This document shows, in pieces, positions 16,607 to 24,309 of a DNA stretch of 64,000 nucleotides. Location of the stretch: assembly GCA_910579465.1 (NCBI GenBank), contig CAJTUB010000002.1:192980-256979 (forward strand). The letters are read 5' to 3'. How positions within the stretch are numbered: the stretch's first letter is position 1; each line of letters begins with the position of its first letter. This DNA is from an uncultured Lachnospiraceae bacterium. GTDB lineage: Bacteria > Bacillota > Clostridia > Lachnospirales > Lachnospiraceae. Below the pieces are notes generated by a model. That model made no database searches, was not told where the DNA came from, and saw only the letters and a list, made by a program, of their open reading frames with translations. Made by a program: the position numbers and the translations under genes.

Positions 16607-16781
16607 AGTTACAAGGAAGTAGTTTCGACACTTAGTTTCCATCCCATTCTCTTCCTTTCCGTATTTGCTAAAGTGATAAGTTTCGGAGCAAGCATAGGAA
16701 ACATCTTTTTAATTGCTTGTATTTATTCGGCTGACCGTATATAATCATAGCTGATAGAGTTTTGAGAAAGTGTGAATAAAA

Positions 16782-16889
16782 ATGTCGGAGTGTATTTCTG
16801 CTCCGGAAGCAGCGAAGAAATTGGACATTTCAGAAAGACGGGTACAAAAGCTATGCGCGGAAAAGCCGATTGATAAACGTAAAAGATGA
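16782..16889 (+). pseudogene. Truncated HTH (excisionase-like) DNA-binding protein
   Basis: 35 codons: the first 26 (MSECISAPEAAKKLDISERR, then VQKLC) match the start of a small helix-turn-helix family common in Lachnospiraceae. The last ones (AEKPIDKRKR) match its usual C-terminus. The central portion of about 20 residues (normally G-R-I-x-G-A-x-R-x-G-x-x-W-x-I-P) is missing, with frame kept. This looks like an in-frame internal deletion that removes the wing. Whether it is expressed is unknown. It lies 21 bp upstream of the DUF5131-like gene. Confidence 0.55.
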
Positions 16890-16910
16890 AGTTAAAACAG
16901 GAGGTATTTT

Positions 16911-17618
16911 ATGGGAACATGGAACCCTTGGCGTGGTTGTCATAGATACAGTACAGGCTGTAAATATTGCTATATACATAAAGGGGATTATAAAAAAGGA
17001 ATTGATACAAACATTGTTACAAAAACAGAAAAATTTTACGCCCCTATTGAAAAAACAAAAAATGGAGCGTATAAAATGAAATCCGGTCAAATAGTTTATG
17101 TATGCTTTTCATCAGATTTCTTAATAGAGGACGCTGATAAGTGGCGTACTGAATGCTGGGAGATGATACGGGAACGCTCCGATTTACATTTCTTTTTTCT
17201 GACAAAGAGAATTGAAAGATTTTTGGATTGTATTCCGCACGATTGGAAAGACGGGTACGAAAATGTTACGGTTGGCTGCACGATTGAAAATCAAGAAAAC
17301 GCAGATTACCGTTTGGAAATTTTCTCCGGACTACCCATTAAACATAAAAATATCATTTGCCAACCGTTAATTGAAAACATCACTCTCTCTGAATATTTGC
17401 ATGATATAGAATTAGTTGTTGTTGGCGGGGAGTCTGACAAAAATGCAAGACCACTTAACTATGACTGGGTATTGCAGATACGGCAGCAATGTATTTCCCA
17501 TAATGTACATTTTGAGTTCCGGCAGTGTGGGACACATTTTATCAAAGACGGAAAAAACTACACGCTATCTACTCGTGACCTGTGCAGTCAGGCGAGAAAA
17601 GCAAATATTAATTATTGA
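16911..17618 (+). CDS. DUF5131-like (phage Gp37/Gp68-type) protein
   Basis: 235-aa protein with N-terminal WNPWRGCHRYSTGCKYCYIH, containing a C-x6-C-x2-C arrangement that resembles an iron-sulfur or zinc site. It continues with VYVCFSSDFLIEDADKWR, FFFLTKRIERF, NVTVGCTIENQENADYRL and VVVGGESDKNARPLNYDWV. These blocks match my memory of the DUF5131 / phage Gp37-Gp68 family found in phages and mobile islands. Biochemical role unknown. AGGAGG lies 5 nt before the ATG. It is the first intact gene of the accessory island and follows a broken HTH gene. Confidence 0.75.
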   Translation: MGTWNPWRGCHRYSTGCKYCYIHKGDYKKGIDTNIVTKTEKFYAPIEKTKNGAYKMKSGQIVYVCFSSDFLIEDADKWRTECWEMIRERSDLHFFFLTKRIERFLDCIPHDWKDGYENVTVGCTIENQENADYRLEIFSGLPIKHKNIICQPLIENITLSEYLHDIELVVVGGESDKNARPLNYDWVLQIRQQCISHNVHFEFRQCGTHFIKDGKNYTLSTRDLCSQARKANINY

Positions 17619-17834
17619 ATAGCTGCTTTGTCCGTGAAGAGTGAGGGTGCAGTCGTGGAACCTTTTTCTCCTATTGTGTTTAGAATTGCTGTGAAAGGAA
17701 CGACCGAAATAAATTATAGAATTGAAATAGGTGTAATAATTAAATGCAAAGACTTGTTAGGGGAGATACTGGTGAATTGAATTTAAAAAGTATTATAAAG
17801 GATACTAAAGCTGGGATGAAGAGGTGATTCGGAA

Positions 17835-18461
17835 ATGAAATTACTCTATGGAACCGGGAATCCGGCAAAGCTGGAGGCGATGAAGCGGAGGCTTGAAAGG
17901 TTAGGGATAGAATTAATAGGGTTACATGACTTAAAAGTAAAAGGGCTTACGATTCCGGCAGTACCTGAGGACGGGAAAACTCCCCTTGAAAATGCAAGGC
18001 AGAAGGCAGAGGCATATTATAAGGCGTTTCAGATGCCTGTATTTTCCTGTGATTCAGGCTTGTATTTTGATAATGTGCCGGAGGAAATTCAGCCGGGTGT
18101 GCATGTGCGTACGGTCAATGGGAATTATTTGTCTGATGGGCAAATGTTAGAATATTATTCGGGCCTGGCGAAGCAATACGGAAATCTTACGGCAAGATAT
18201 AAAAATGCAATTTGTTTTGTAATGGATGAAAACCGGATTTATGAAGCAATGGAGCCGTCGATGGAAAGCGAACGGTTTATTTTAACGGATACGCCGCACA
18301 GTACAATCAGGGAAAAGGGCTTTCCGTTAGATAGCATATCGGTGGATAGGAAAACCAATCAATACTTTTATGATTTACCGGCAGAGAAATTAGACCAGGT
18401 TGCGGTTGAGGACGGCTTTTTGGAATTTTTTCAAAAGGTTTTAGGAGTTGAAGAGGAGTGA
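17835..18461 (+). CDS. Non-canonical purine NTP pyrophosphatase (Ham1/RdgB-type) paralogue
   Basis: 208-aa protein of the ITPase fold, which hydrolyses deaminated purine triphosphates to monophosphates. Visible family features: LLYGTGNPAKLEAMKRRLE (substrate/phosphate loop, residues 3-21), TPLENARQKAEAYY (E in helix), FSCDSGLYFDNVPE (catalytic DSG) and a late GFPLDSIS. It diverges from the canonical rdgB also present in this window (41482-42069): it lacks the usual GYDP motif and has a longer C-terminus. It may act on another nucleotide. Weak GAGGTGA ribosome binding site. It stands alone. Confidence 0.75.
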   Translation: MKLLYGTGNPAKLEAMKRRLERLGIELIGLHDLKVKGLTIPAVPEDGKTPLENARQKAEAYYKAFQMPVFSCDSGLYFDNVPEEIQPGVHVRTVNGNYLSDGQMLEYYSGLAKQYGNLTARYKNAICFVMDENRIYEAMEPSMESERFILTDTPHSTIREKGFPLDSISVDRKTNQYFYDLPAEKLDQVAVEDGFLEFFQKVLGVEEE

Positions 18462-18512
18462 GTCCCTGGAAGTTTAACCAGTCTAAGGCTCCGGTAAAAT
18501 GTATCTTTGATT

Positions 18513-18848
18513 TTAATTTATATACCACAGTAATTTAGGATTTGAATTGTATTTAGAATGTTTCTTATTATCCTGGCAGGTATATTTTACTGCAGGAGGA
18601 GTATTTTTATATATTCGATATATTATTTGATCTATCTCCTGTTCCGTTTCAATAAATGTACGAATCCATCCATGAATATATAGCGAAGGAGGGTCAAAGG
18701 TACTTTTTACGCCATATCCTACATCTTGCTCAATTATGAATAACTGTGCCAATATGGCAGTAATATCAATAGGATTTATGTATTTGGTAAAGGCAATAGG
18801 CCTTAAAGGTTTAATTGCCTTTATCTTATAAGATTTGCACCATATAAA
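18513..18848 (-). pseudogene. C-terminal remnant of an unknown protein, no start codon
   Basis: The minus strand is open for 111 codons from just after a TGA (complement of 18849-18851) to a TAA at 18513. It reads like a real protein: KAIKPLRPIAFTKYINPIDI, then LAQLFIIEQDVGYGVKSTFD, PPSLYIHGWIRTFI and NTPPAVKYTCQDNKKHSKY. There is no ATG, GTG or TTG at the beginning and no ribosome binding site near the first TTG (18752), so the N-terminus has been lost. I do not recognise the family. It is tail-to-outside and head-to-head with a DNA methylase gene, so a decayed restriction-type partner is one possibility, unproven. Confidence 0.5.
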
Positions 18849-18934
18849 TCACTTATGGTGAAAGAAAAATAAGTATGGACTTTTTAGGGAAATGGATGTA
18901 AACTATACCTATATATCGAAAGATAAAGGAGGTA

Positions 18935-19663
18935 TTGTGTATTAATTTACAACCAGGTAATTTTAAGTTAGAGTCAACAAGTGTCTGGTCATTTCCGGAA
19001 AGAGGAAATTGGGCGACACATTCAGGGAAGTATCGGGGAAACTGGTCTCCATATGTGCCGAGAAATCTGCTGCTTCGTTATTCGAATCCGGGTGACTGGA
19101 TTTTAGATCAATTTCTGGGCGGTGGAACGACTCTGATAGAAGCAAAGTTGCTGAATCGAAATGCGGTAGGTGTAGACATCAATCCGCAGTCTGTTTTCAT
19201 TTCTGAAGCAAATCTAAAATTTCAATGTAGAGCAAGTTCGAAAATATTTGTAAGGAATGGTGACGCGGTAAATCTGAATTTTATCAAAGACAGTCATATT
19301 GATTTTATATGTACGCATCCGCCTTATGCGAATATCATCAGGTATAGTAAAGAGATAAACGGGGATCTTTCTTTGCTTGAAGTAGGTGAATTTTTGAAGA
19401 AAATGTTGAAAGTAGCAGAGGAATCATACCGTGTATTAAAAAAGGGAAAGATGTGTGCTGTAATGGTTGGTGATATAAGACAATACGGCAAGATAGTTCC
19501 TTTAGGCTTCCAGATAATGGAGTGCTTTTTGCGGGCGGGTTTTATAAATAAAGAGATTATTATGAAAGAACAGCATAACTGTGGTATGACGGACTATTGG
19601 GAAAAACGAAATAATGGTTTTCTCCTGCTGGCACATGAGTATATCTTCGTGTTTCAAAAGTAA
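18935..19663 (+). CDS. DNA methyltransferase (N4-cytosine/N6-adenine type)
   Basis: 242-aa S-adenosylmethionine-dependent methylase. The SAM-binding motif FLGGGTT is at residues 60-66, with VGVDINPQSV after it, and the catalytic motif HPPY is at 128-131, i.e. SAM motif before catalytic motif. The N-terminal SVWSFPERGNWATHSGKYRG plus NWSPYVPRNL is common in amino-methylases. Start: GGAGG at 18928-18932 is only 2 nt from the TTG at 18935 but 8 nt from an ATT at 18941 in the same frame, so initiation at ATT is conceivable. It is not one of the two DpnII-type methylases; it lies just upstream of them. Specificity unknown. Confidence 0.8.
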   Translation: MCINLQPGNFKLESTSVWSFPERGNWATHSGKYRGNWSPYVPRNLLLRYSNPGDWILDQFLGGGTTLIEAKLLNRNAVGVDINPQSVFISEANLKFQCRASSKIFVRNGDAVNLNFIKDSHIDFICTHPPYANIIRYSKEINGDLSLLEVGEFLKKMLKVAEESYRVLKKGKMCAVMVGDIRQYGKIVPLGFQIMECFLRAGFINKEIIMKEQHNCGMTDYWEKRNNGFLLLAHEYIFVFQK

Positions 19664-19691
19664 CTTAATTCAAAAAGAGTAAAAGTCAGGG

Positions 19692-19720
19692 TTGCTATTT
19701 ACCGTGTCAGCAAGTATAAT
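19692..19720 (+). promoter_or_regulatory. Sigma-A promoter for the DpnII-type operon
   Basis: TTGCTA (19692-19697), 17-bp spacer, TATAAT (19715-19720), 51 bp before the first methylase gene. Confidence 0.7.
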
Positions 19721-19771
19721 AAATATAGGATGGATTGCTTATATATACGGATGTAGAGAAGAGGAATGAAG

Positions 19772-20602
19772 ATGAGTACAAATATCGTTCCGTTTGTGAA
19801 ATGGGCTGGCGGAAAGCGTCAGTTGCTTCCGCAGATTAGAGAAAGAATGCCTGAAAAGTATGGCCGCTATTATGAGCCGTTTGTAGGTGGTGGCGCAGTA
19901 ATACTTGGATTGCGGCCTGAAAATGCGTTGATAAATGATATTAATAAGGCTTTAATTAATACATACAGGCAGATTTGCAATGCGCCCGAATTGTTTCTGA
20001 AGGCAGTAAATAAACTTGATATAGAAATGTGGGAAGACGGAAAGCGCTATTATTATTCACTCAGAGAGCGTTATAATGATAAGATGATGCAGGCGGAGTA
20101 CGATGTGGATTTGGCTGCATTATTTGTATTTCTCAATAAGCATTGCTTTAATGGGTTATATCGTGTAAATGGTAAGGGACTTTTCAATGTTCCATATAAC
20201 AATAGCCGGAATCTGTCTGTTGATGCTACGGTTATTATGGAGGTATCCAGATACTTGAAGGGTGTAACTATTATAGATGGTGATTTTGAAGCGGCGTGCT
20301 CTGGTGCAAAAAAGGGTGACTTTGTATTTATGGATAGTCCGTATGCCCCGTTAAATCCGACCTCGTTTGAATCATACACAAAAGAGGGATTTGACATAGA
20401 AAGTCATGGAAGATTAGCAAGGTTGTATGGTGAATTAACGGACAGAGGCTGCTATTGTATGCTTACCAATCATAATACGAAATTAATCAATGAGTTATAT
20501 GGGGGGAATGGTTATAAAATGGACGTTGTAAGCGTAAAGCGTATGATTAATTCTGATGCAAAGGGAAGGGTTGGCGAAGAGGTAATTATATGTAATTATT
20601 AA
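19772..20602 (+). CDS. dpnM: DNA adenine methylase, DpnM-like (GATC)
   Basis: 276-aa D12-class N6-adenine methylase. SAM motif FVKWAGGKRQLLPQI (residues 8-22), YYEPFVGGGAVIL, and catalytic DSPY at about 188-191 (VFMDSPYAPLNP). C-terminal KRMINSDAKGRVGEEVIICN is typical of Dam/DpnM. The ATG at 19772 has GAGG 7 nt upstream; the ATG at 19766 abuts the same sequence. In DpnII systems this enzyme methylates double-stranded GATC and protects the host. It is the first gene of the three-gene system. Confidence 0.92.
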   Translation: MSTNIVPFVKWAGGKRQLLPQIRERMPEKYGRYYEPFVGGGAVILGLRPENALINDINKALINTYRQICNAPELFLKAVNKLDIEMWEDGKRYYYSLRERYNDKMMQAEYDVDLAALFVFLNKHCFNGLYRVNGKGLFNVPYNNSRNLSVDATVIMEVSRYLKGVTIIDGDFEAACSGAKKGDFVFMDSPYAPLNPTSFESYTKEGFDIESHGRLARLYGELTDRGCYCMLTNHNTKLINELYGGNGYKMDVVSVKRMINSDAKGRVGEEVIICNY

Positions 20603-20615
20603 GGGAGAAATATCT

Positions 20616-20678
20616 ATGGGATATTTCGAAAATACGTCGCTAATAGTGGAGCATGATAAAGATGGAACCTGTTTTTAG
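20616..20678 (+). CDS. Short ORF overlapping the start of the second methylase
   Basis: 20 codons (MGYFENTSLIVEHDKDGTCF) with a good AAGGGAGAA ribosome binding site, starting 13 bp after the dpnM stop. It runs across both candidate starts (20653 and 20662) of the dpnA-like gene in another frame and stops at 20676-20678. The downstream gene has only a weak GGAG, so translation of this ORF could deliver ribosomes to it. Coding status is uncertain. Confidence 0.35.
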   Translation: MGYFENTSLIVEHDKDGTCF

Positions 20679-21465
20679 AGTAAAGATACCGTTGTATTTT
20701 GCGACGGATGAATTGCAGTTGGTATTAGGTGATTCTTTTAAAATTTTGAAAGAAATGAAGCCGGAGTCCATAGATATGATTTTTGCAGATCCTCCGTATT
20801 TCCTGAGCAATAATGGAGTTACCTGTCAGGGAGGGAAAATGGTTTCAGTGAATAAGGGTTCATGGGATACGCTTTCAGAGCGTGGGACCAGTGTTGAAGA
20901 AAAGCATAAGTTTAATAGAAAGTGGATTAAGTTATGTAACAGGGTACTAAAGCCTAGTGGTACAATCTGGATATCAGGAACGCTGCATAATATATATTCG
21001 ATTGGTATGGCATTAGAACAGGAAGGATTCAAAATTATTAACAATATAACCTGGCAAAAAACAAATCCACCACCAAACTTGGCATGTCGATGCTTCACAC
21101 ATTCTACGGAAACCATTTTGTGGGCAAAGAAGAATGAAAAGAAGCTGCGGCATTTTTTTGATTATCAGAAAATGAAAGAAATGAATAATGGTAAGCAGAT
21201 GAAAGATGTATGGACTGGAACACTTACCAAGCCTTCTGAAAAGAAAGAGGGGAGGCATCCGACTCAGAAACCGGAGTATTTGCTTGAACGAATTATATTG
21301 GCTTCGACAGAAGAAGGACAAGTAGTTCTGGATCCGTTTTGTGGTTCCGGCACTACCGGGGTTGAGGCGGTACGGTTTGGAAGAAAATTTATTGGAATAG
21401 ATGTATGTGAAGAGTACTTAAAAATATCCAGAAAAAGATTGGAGAAGGCAGTAAATGACAAATAG
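20653..21465 (+). CDS. dpnA: Site-specific DNA methylase, DpnA-like
   Basis: 270-aa beta-class methylase: catalytic DPPY (residues 46-49, MIFADPPYFLSNNGVTCQGG) precedes the SAM motif DPFCGSGTTGVEA (about 230-242). It also has the class hallmarks KPSGTIWISGT and RHPTQKPEYLLERII. In the DpnII system of Streptococcus the DpnA enzyme methylates GATC also on single-stranded DNA, protecting incoming transforming DNA; a similar role here is inference. Start could be 20653 or 20662. The end overlaps the nuclease gene by 11 bp. Confidence 0.9.
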   Translation: MIKMEPVFRVKIPLYFATDELQLVLGDSFKILKEMKPESIDMIFADPPYFLSNNGVTCQGGKMVSVNKGSWDTLSERGTSVEEKHKFNRKWIKLCNRVLKPSGTIWISGTLHNIYSIGMALEQEGFKIINNITWQKTNPPPNLACRCFTHSTETILWAKKNEKKLRHFFDYQKMKEMNNGKQMKDVWTGTLTKPSEKKEGRHPTQKPEYLLERIILASTEEGQVVLDPFCGSGTTGVEAVRFGRKFIGIDVCEEYLKISRKRLEKAVNDK

Positions 21466-22318
21466 GGATTTTGACAAATGGTTAAGTAAGTTTAGAGCCA
21501 GTATATCAGGTTATGACTACTATATTGATTTTAAAAAGGTTGTAAAAAATGTAGAAGATATTAAAGTAGAATTGAATATTTTAAATTCTTTAATAGGTTC
21601 AAAAAATATTGAGGAGGATTTTGAGAAAATCGTAATGAAATACCCTGAAACGATGACATGTATTCCCCTGCTTCTTGCAGTAAGAGAAGATGAAATCTAT
21701 GCACAGGATGATGAAGGGGCGTTTCTATATGATTTTAAGCAGATGAATTACAGTGTAGAACAGTATAAGGTATTTATGCGTAAGACAGGATTGTTTGATA
21801 TGATTGCAAACCATCTGGTGAATAATCTTGTAGACTATGCACTTGGGGTTGAAACCGGACTTGATTCTAATGGCCGTAAGAACCGAGGCGGTCATCAGAT
21901 GGAAGATTTAGTAGAAAAGTATATTGTAGCAGCAGGATTTAAAAAAGATGAAAGCTATTTTAAAGAAATGTACCTAAAGGATATTGAAAAAAGATGGAGT
22001 ATTGATTTGTCGGCATTATCTAATCAAGGAAAAACGACGAAAAGATTTGATTTTGTAATTAAGACAGATAAAATGATTTATGGGATAGAAACAAATTTTT
22101 ATAGTGGAAGTGGTTCTAAGCTTAACGAAACTGCAAGAAGCTATAAGATGCTCTCACAGGAAGCAGATATGATAGACGGATTTACATTTGTGTGGTTTAC
22201 GGATGGAATTGGCTGGAAGAGTGCAAGAGGTAACTTGAGGGAAACATTCGAGGTCATGAATACGATTTATAGTATTGATGATATGGAACAGGGGATAATG
22301 AAGAAGGTGTTTTTATGA
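21455..22318 (+). CDS. dpnB: Type II restriction endonuclease, DpnII family (GATC)
   Basis: 287-aa nuclease. Blocks that identify the family are DFEKIVMKYPETMTCIPLLL, DYALGVETGLDSNGRKNRGG followed by HQMEDLVEKYI, and the putative catalytic PD-(D/E)xK-like core RFDFVIKTDKMIYGIETNFY with SGSGSKLNETARSYK. C-terminal FTFVWFTDGIGWKSA. DpnII enzymes cleave unmethylated GATC. It overlaps the dpnA end by 11 bp, so nuclease production is coupled to the second methylase, a safe order in which the methylases come first. GC content is clearly lower than in housekeeping genes here. Confidence 0.92.
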   Translation: MTNRDFDKWLSKFRASISGYDYYIDFKKVVKNVEDIKVELNILNSLIGSKNIEEDFEKIVMKYPETMTCIPLLLAVREDEIYAQDDEGAFLYDFKQMNYSVEQYKVFMRKTGLFDMIANHLVNNLVDYALGVETGLDSNGRKNRGGHQMEDLVEKYIVAAGFKKDESYFKEMYLKDIEKRWSIDLSALSNQGKTTKRFDFVIKTDKMIYGIETNFYSGSGSKLNETARSYKMLSQEADMIDGFTFVWFTDGIGWKSARGNLRETFEVMNTIYSIDDMEQGIMKKVFL

Positions 22319-22357
22319 AATACTTTTTGAAAGATAATACAGCAAGGAGAGAGTATT

Positions 22358-22537
22358 ATGATTAGAAATAATAAAAATGATAAGAAACCAATTATTCAAG
22401 CAAGTGGTTACAATGGAAGTGAGCCAACACGTATTTGCCCAAAGTGCGGGGAGGAAAAGCCTCTTAGTGAATTTGGATTTAGAAATATGGGAAAAGGGAA
22501 GATTAGAAACCAATCATGGTGTAAAAATTGTAGGTGA
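22358..22537 (+). CDS. Small zinc-ribbon protein
   Basis: 59-aa protein missed by length cut-offs. It has AAGGAGAG 7 nt before ATG. Two Cys pairs, CPKCGEEKPLSEF (C27, C30) and WCKNC (C55, C58), form a treble-clef/zinc-ribbon as seen at the front of HNH nucleases and in stand-alone DNA-binding proteins. The last residue is one after the second Cys pair, so there is no HNH domain behind it. It begins 39 bp after the DpnII-type nuclease gene and is probably in the same operon. A controller or adaptor role is possible but unproven. Confidence 0.7.
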   Translation: MIRNNKNDKKPIIQASGYNGSEPTRICPKCGEEKPLSEFGFRNMGKGKIRNQSWCKNCR

Positions 22538-22570
22538 TTATAATGATGGGAGCAGGGATGACATTAGTAA

Positions 22571-22588
22571 ACATATATATATATATTC
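22571..22588 (+). repeat. Short (AT)n microsatellite
   Basis: An alternating AT run of about 7 units (CATATATATATATATTC) about 62 bp before the metalloprotease-like gene. No function assigned; slippage could alter the upstream spacing. Confidence 0.5.
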
Positions 22589-22649
22589 AAATTTTGATGG
22601 TAAGATAAGGATATGCTATAACTTGGGAAAGGAAATTTTATAGAGTGTT

Positions 22650-23693
22650 ATGAAGAAATTGAACTGGGAAGATTTGAAAGGTATTATTGAAGATGATTTT
22701 GGGAGTTATGTTGAAGAAAATTCTAAACTTGATTACAACGAAATGCAGGGAATTGAAGGATGTTTAAATATTTTGAAGGACTGTGGTCAAATTTCAGAAG
22801 AAGCTATTAGAAATGCAATGTATAATCATAGTATAGATAAAATATTGAAAAAGGTACTAGAGAAATTTGAACAGATTTATAGCTATAGAAATGATAATAT
22901 AGAAATTATAAAGAATAGAACAAAGGGAACGTTATCTGTTGAGATAGGAGAAAACTGTATATTTTTTGATAGAAATTTAGAAGATAGCCTACATGAATTT
23001 TTTATGGTGACAATGATTTGGGGTAAATATATAGATGATGAAGATAAGTATGGTCGATTTTTTAATTATTTAACGGTAGTTTTAATTGGAATAATACAAA
23101 ATAAAACATGTAATATATATAGTTTTGAATATATAGGTGATGAGATTAGACAAGGAACAAGTATTGCTAATGTTGCTGTAGGATGCCAATATTTTTGTGT
23201 ATATTTCTGTATAGCGCATGAAGTGGCACATAGGTATTTAGAAGATATTAATTGTATGACAAATAGAAAAACAAATCCTGTACAAAGTGAATATCAAGCA
23301 GATAGCATAGCTTATCATGTTGTATTGCATCTCATGGAAGATGAAAGCAAATTAAACTCTGATTCTGATAGAGAACTTTCAGATTTTTGTTATTTGTCAC
23401 CTATGATGTTTTTTGACTTTTGGGAGCTGATTTTTTACGTTGACAGAGTAATTTTTAAAAAATATGTTGAAAATGATGATAAGCATCCTGAAGTTAAAAA
23501 AAGAAGAGATAGTCTTTTTAATGTTCCATATGAGGATGAGTTTTCGTTTGATACAGATCAGGGAAATGATTTATATGCTGGTTTTTTGGATGTGATTGAC
23601 AAATACAAAACAGAATTGTTATATCGTGAGAAAACAGGGCAGTTAAATTCCTTGTTAGAATGCATAGGGGAGGCAGGAAATGACAAAAAATGA
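22650..23693 (+). CDS. Putative zinc metalloprotease (HExxH) of unknown family
   Basis: 347-aa, very AT-rich gene. Residues 188-198 read IAHEVAHRYLE, giving HEVAH at 190-194. A second acidic motif, SEYQADSIAYH at 213-223, supplies a downstream Glu (E214) and Asp, the pattern of gluzincin-like peptidases such as ImmA/IrrE and M48-like enzymes (HExxH ... ExxAD). The N-terminal 80 residues are helical and acidic. A hydrophobic stretch lies at about 140-150, but no signal peptide is seen, so it is probably cytoplasmic. Ribosome binding site is weak. Its end overlaps the next gene by 14 bp. I cannot name the family. Confidence 0.6.
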   Translation: MKKLNWEDLKGIIEDDFGSYVEENSKLDYNEMQGIEGCLNILKDCGQISEEAIRNAMYNHSIDKILKKVLEKFEQIYSYRNDNIEIIKNRTKGTLSVEIGENCIFFDRNLEDSLHEFFMVTMIWGKYIDDEDKYGRFFNYLTVVLIGIIQNKTCNIYSFEYIGDEIRQGTSIANVAVGCQYFCVYFCIAHEVAHRYLEDINCMTNRKTNPVQSEYQADSIAYHVVLHLMEDESKLNSDSDRELSDFCYLSPMMFFDFWELIFYVDRVIFKKYVENDDKHPEVKKRRDSLFNVPYEDEFSFDTDQGNDLYAGFLDVIDKYKTELLYREKTGQLNSLLECIGEAGNDKK

Positions 23694-24240
23694 TGCGGAA
23701 GATTTGCTTAAAGAAATAGTAAGTATTGTAAATGAGTCTGTAGGTAGCAAATTTGTTTCCAGGGAGTTTGCAGATTTGTTATTGGAAGAATGTTTGCGTA
23801 TCAAAGTGGATGATTTTGGAATAATGGAATTGATGATAATGAACAAAAGTACATATTCTATTAAGCCTGCTAATATAATAATAGATTTGAAAAAAGCAAT
23901 AGAAATGTCAATAGAATTATTTTTAACAGTGGCAATTCCAGATAGTATAATTAATTCAATACAATTGATACTTTTAATAACATATAGAGTAGTAAATCTG
24001 ATGAAAATAGAACTCTCATCAGAGATGGCGGAAATAGTATATGTACTTCACAAATTAAATGCCTATGAGATTGCTATTCCTATTTTAAATTTACATAAAG
24101 AAGTTGAAAAAGATAACGATTATAATAGGATACATATAGATGAGTTAAATGGCATTCTTGATAAATTGAAATCAAATGGGATCATTGACATAATAGAGGA
24201 TAGAGTGTTTTTAAGAGAAAGGTTATTGTATATAAGATAA
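23680..24240 (+). CDS. Hypothetical protein, helical with winged-helix-like C-terminus
   Basis: 186-aa protein overlapping the metalloprotease-like gene by 14 bp, so the two are translationally coupled. GGGAGGCAGG precedes ATG. The first 50 residues are acidic and helical. Residues 60-110 are rich in Ile/Leu (IELFLTVAIPDSIINSIQLI), perhaps a buried bundle and not a membrane segment because charged residues intervene. The C-terminal 45 residues (IHIDELNGILDKLKSNGIID, VFLRERLLYI) look like a winged helix. Partner, substrate or regulator of the protease are all possible. No family recognised. Confidence 0.6.
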   Translation: MTKNDAEDLLKEIVSIVNESVGSKFVSREFADLLLEECLRIKVDDFGIMELMIMNKSTYSIKPANIIIDLKKAIEMSIELFLTVAIPDSIINSIQLILLITYRVVNLMKIELSSEMAEIVYVLHKLNAYEIAIPILNLHKEVEKDNDYNRIHIDELNGILDKLKSNGIIDIIEDRVFLRERLLYIR

Positions 24241-24309
24241 TGTTAATGTGAGTTAGGGGAGATGGGGGTTGGCATATTTTGTATGTTGATAGAAAAAATA
24301 TAATGGTAG

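Noticed and set aside
16911..24240. Prophage or integrative element
   Set aside because: Restriction and phage-type genes occur, but no integrase, structural gene, direct-repeat ends or tRNA attachment site could be seen around the island.
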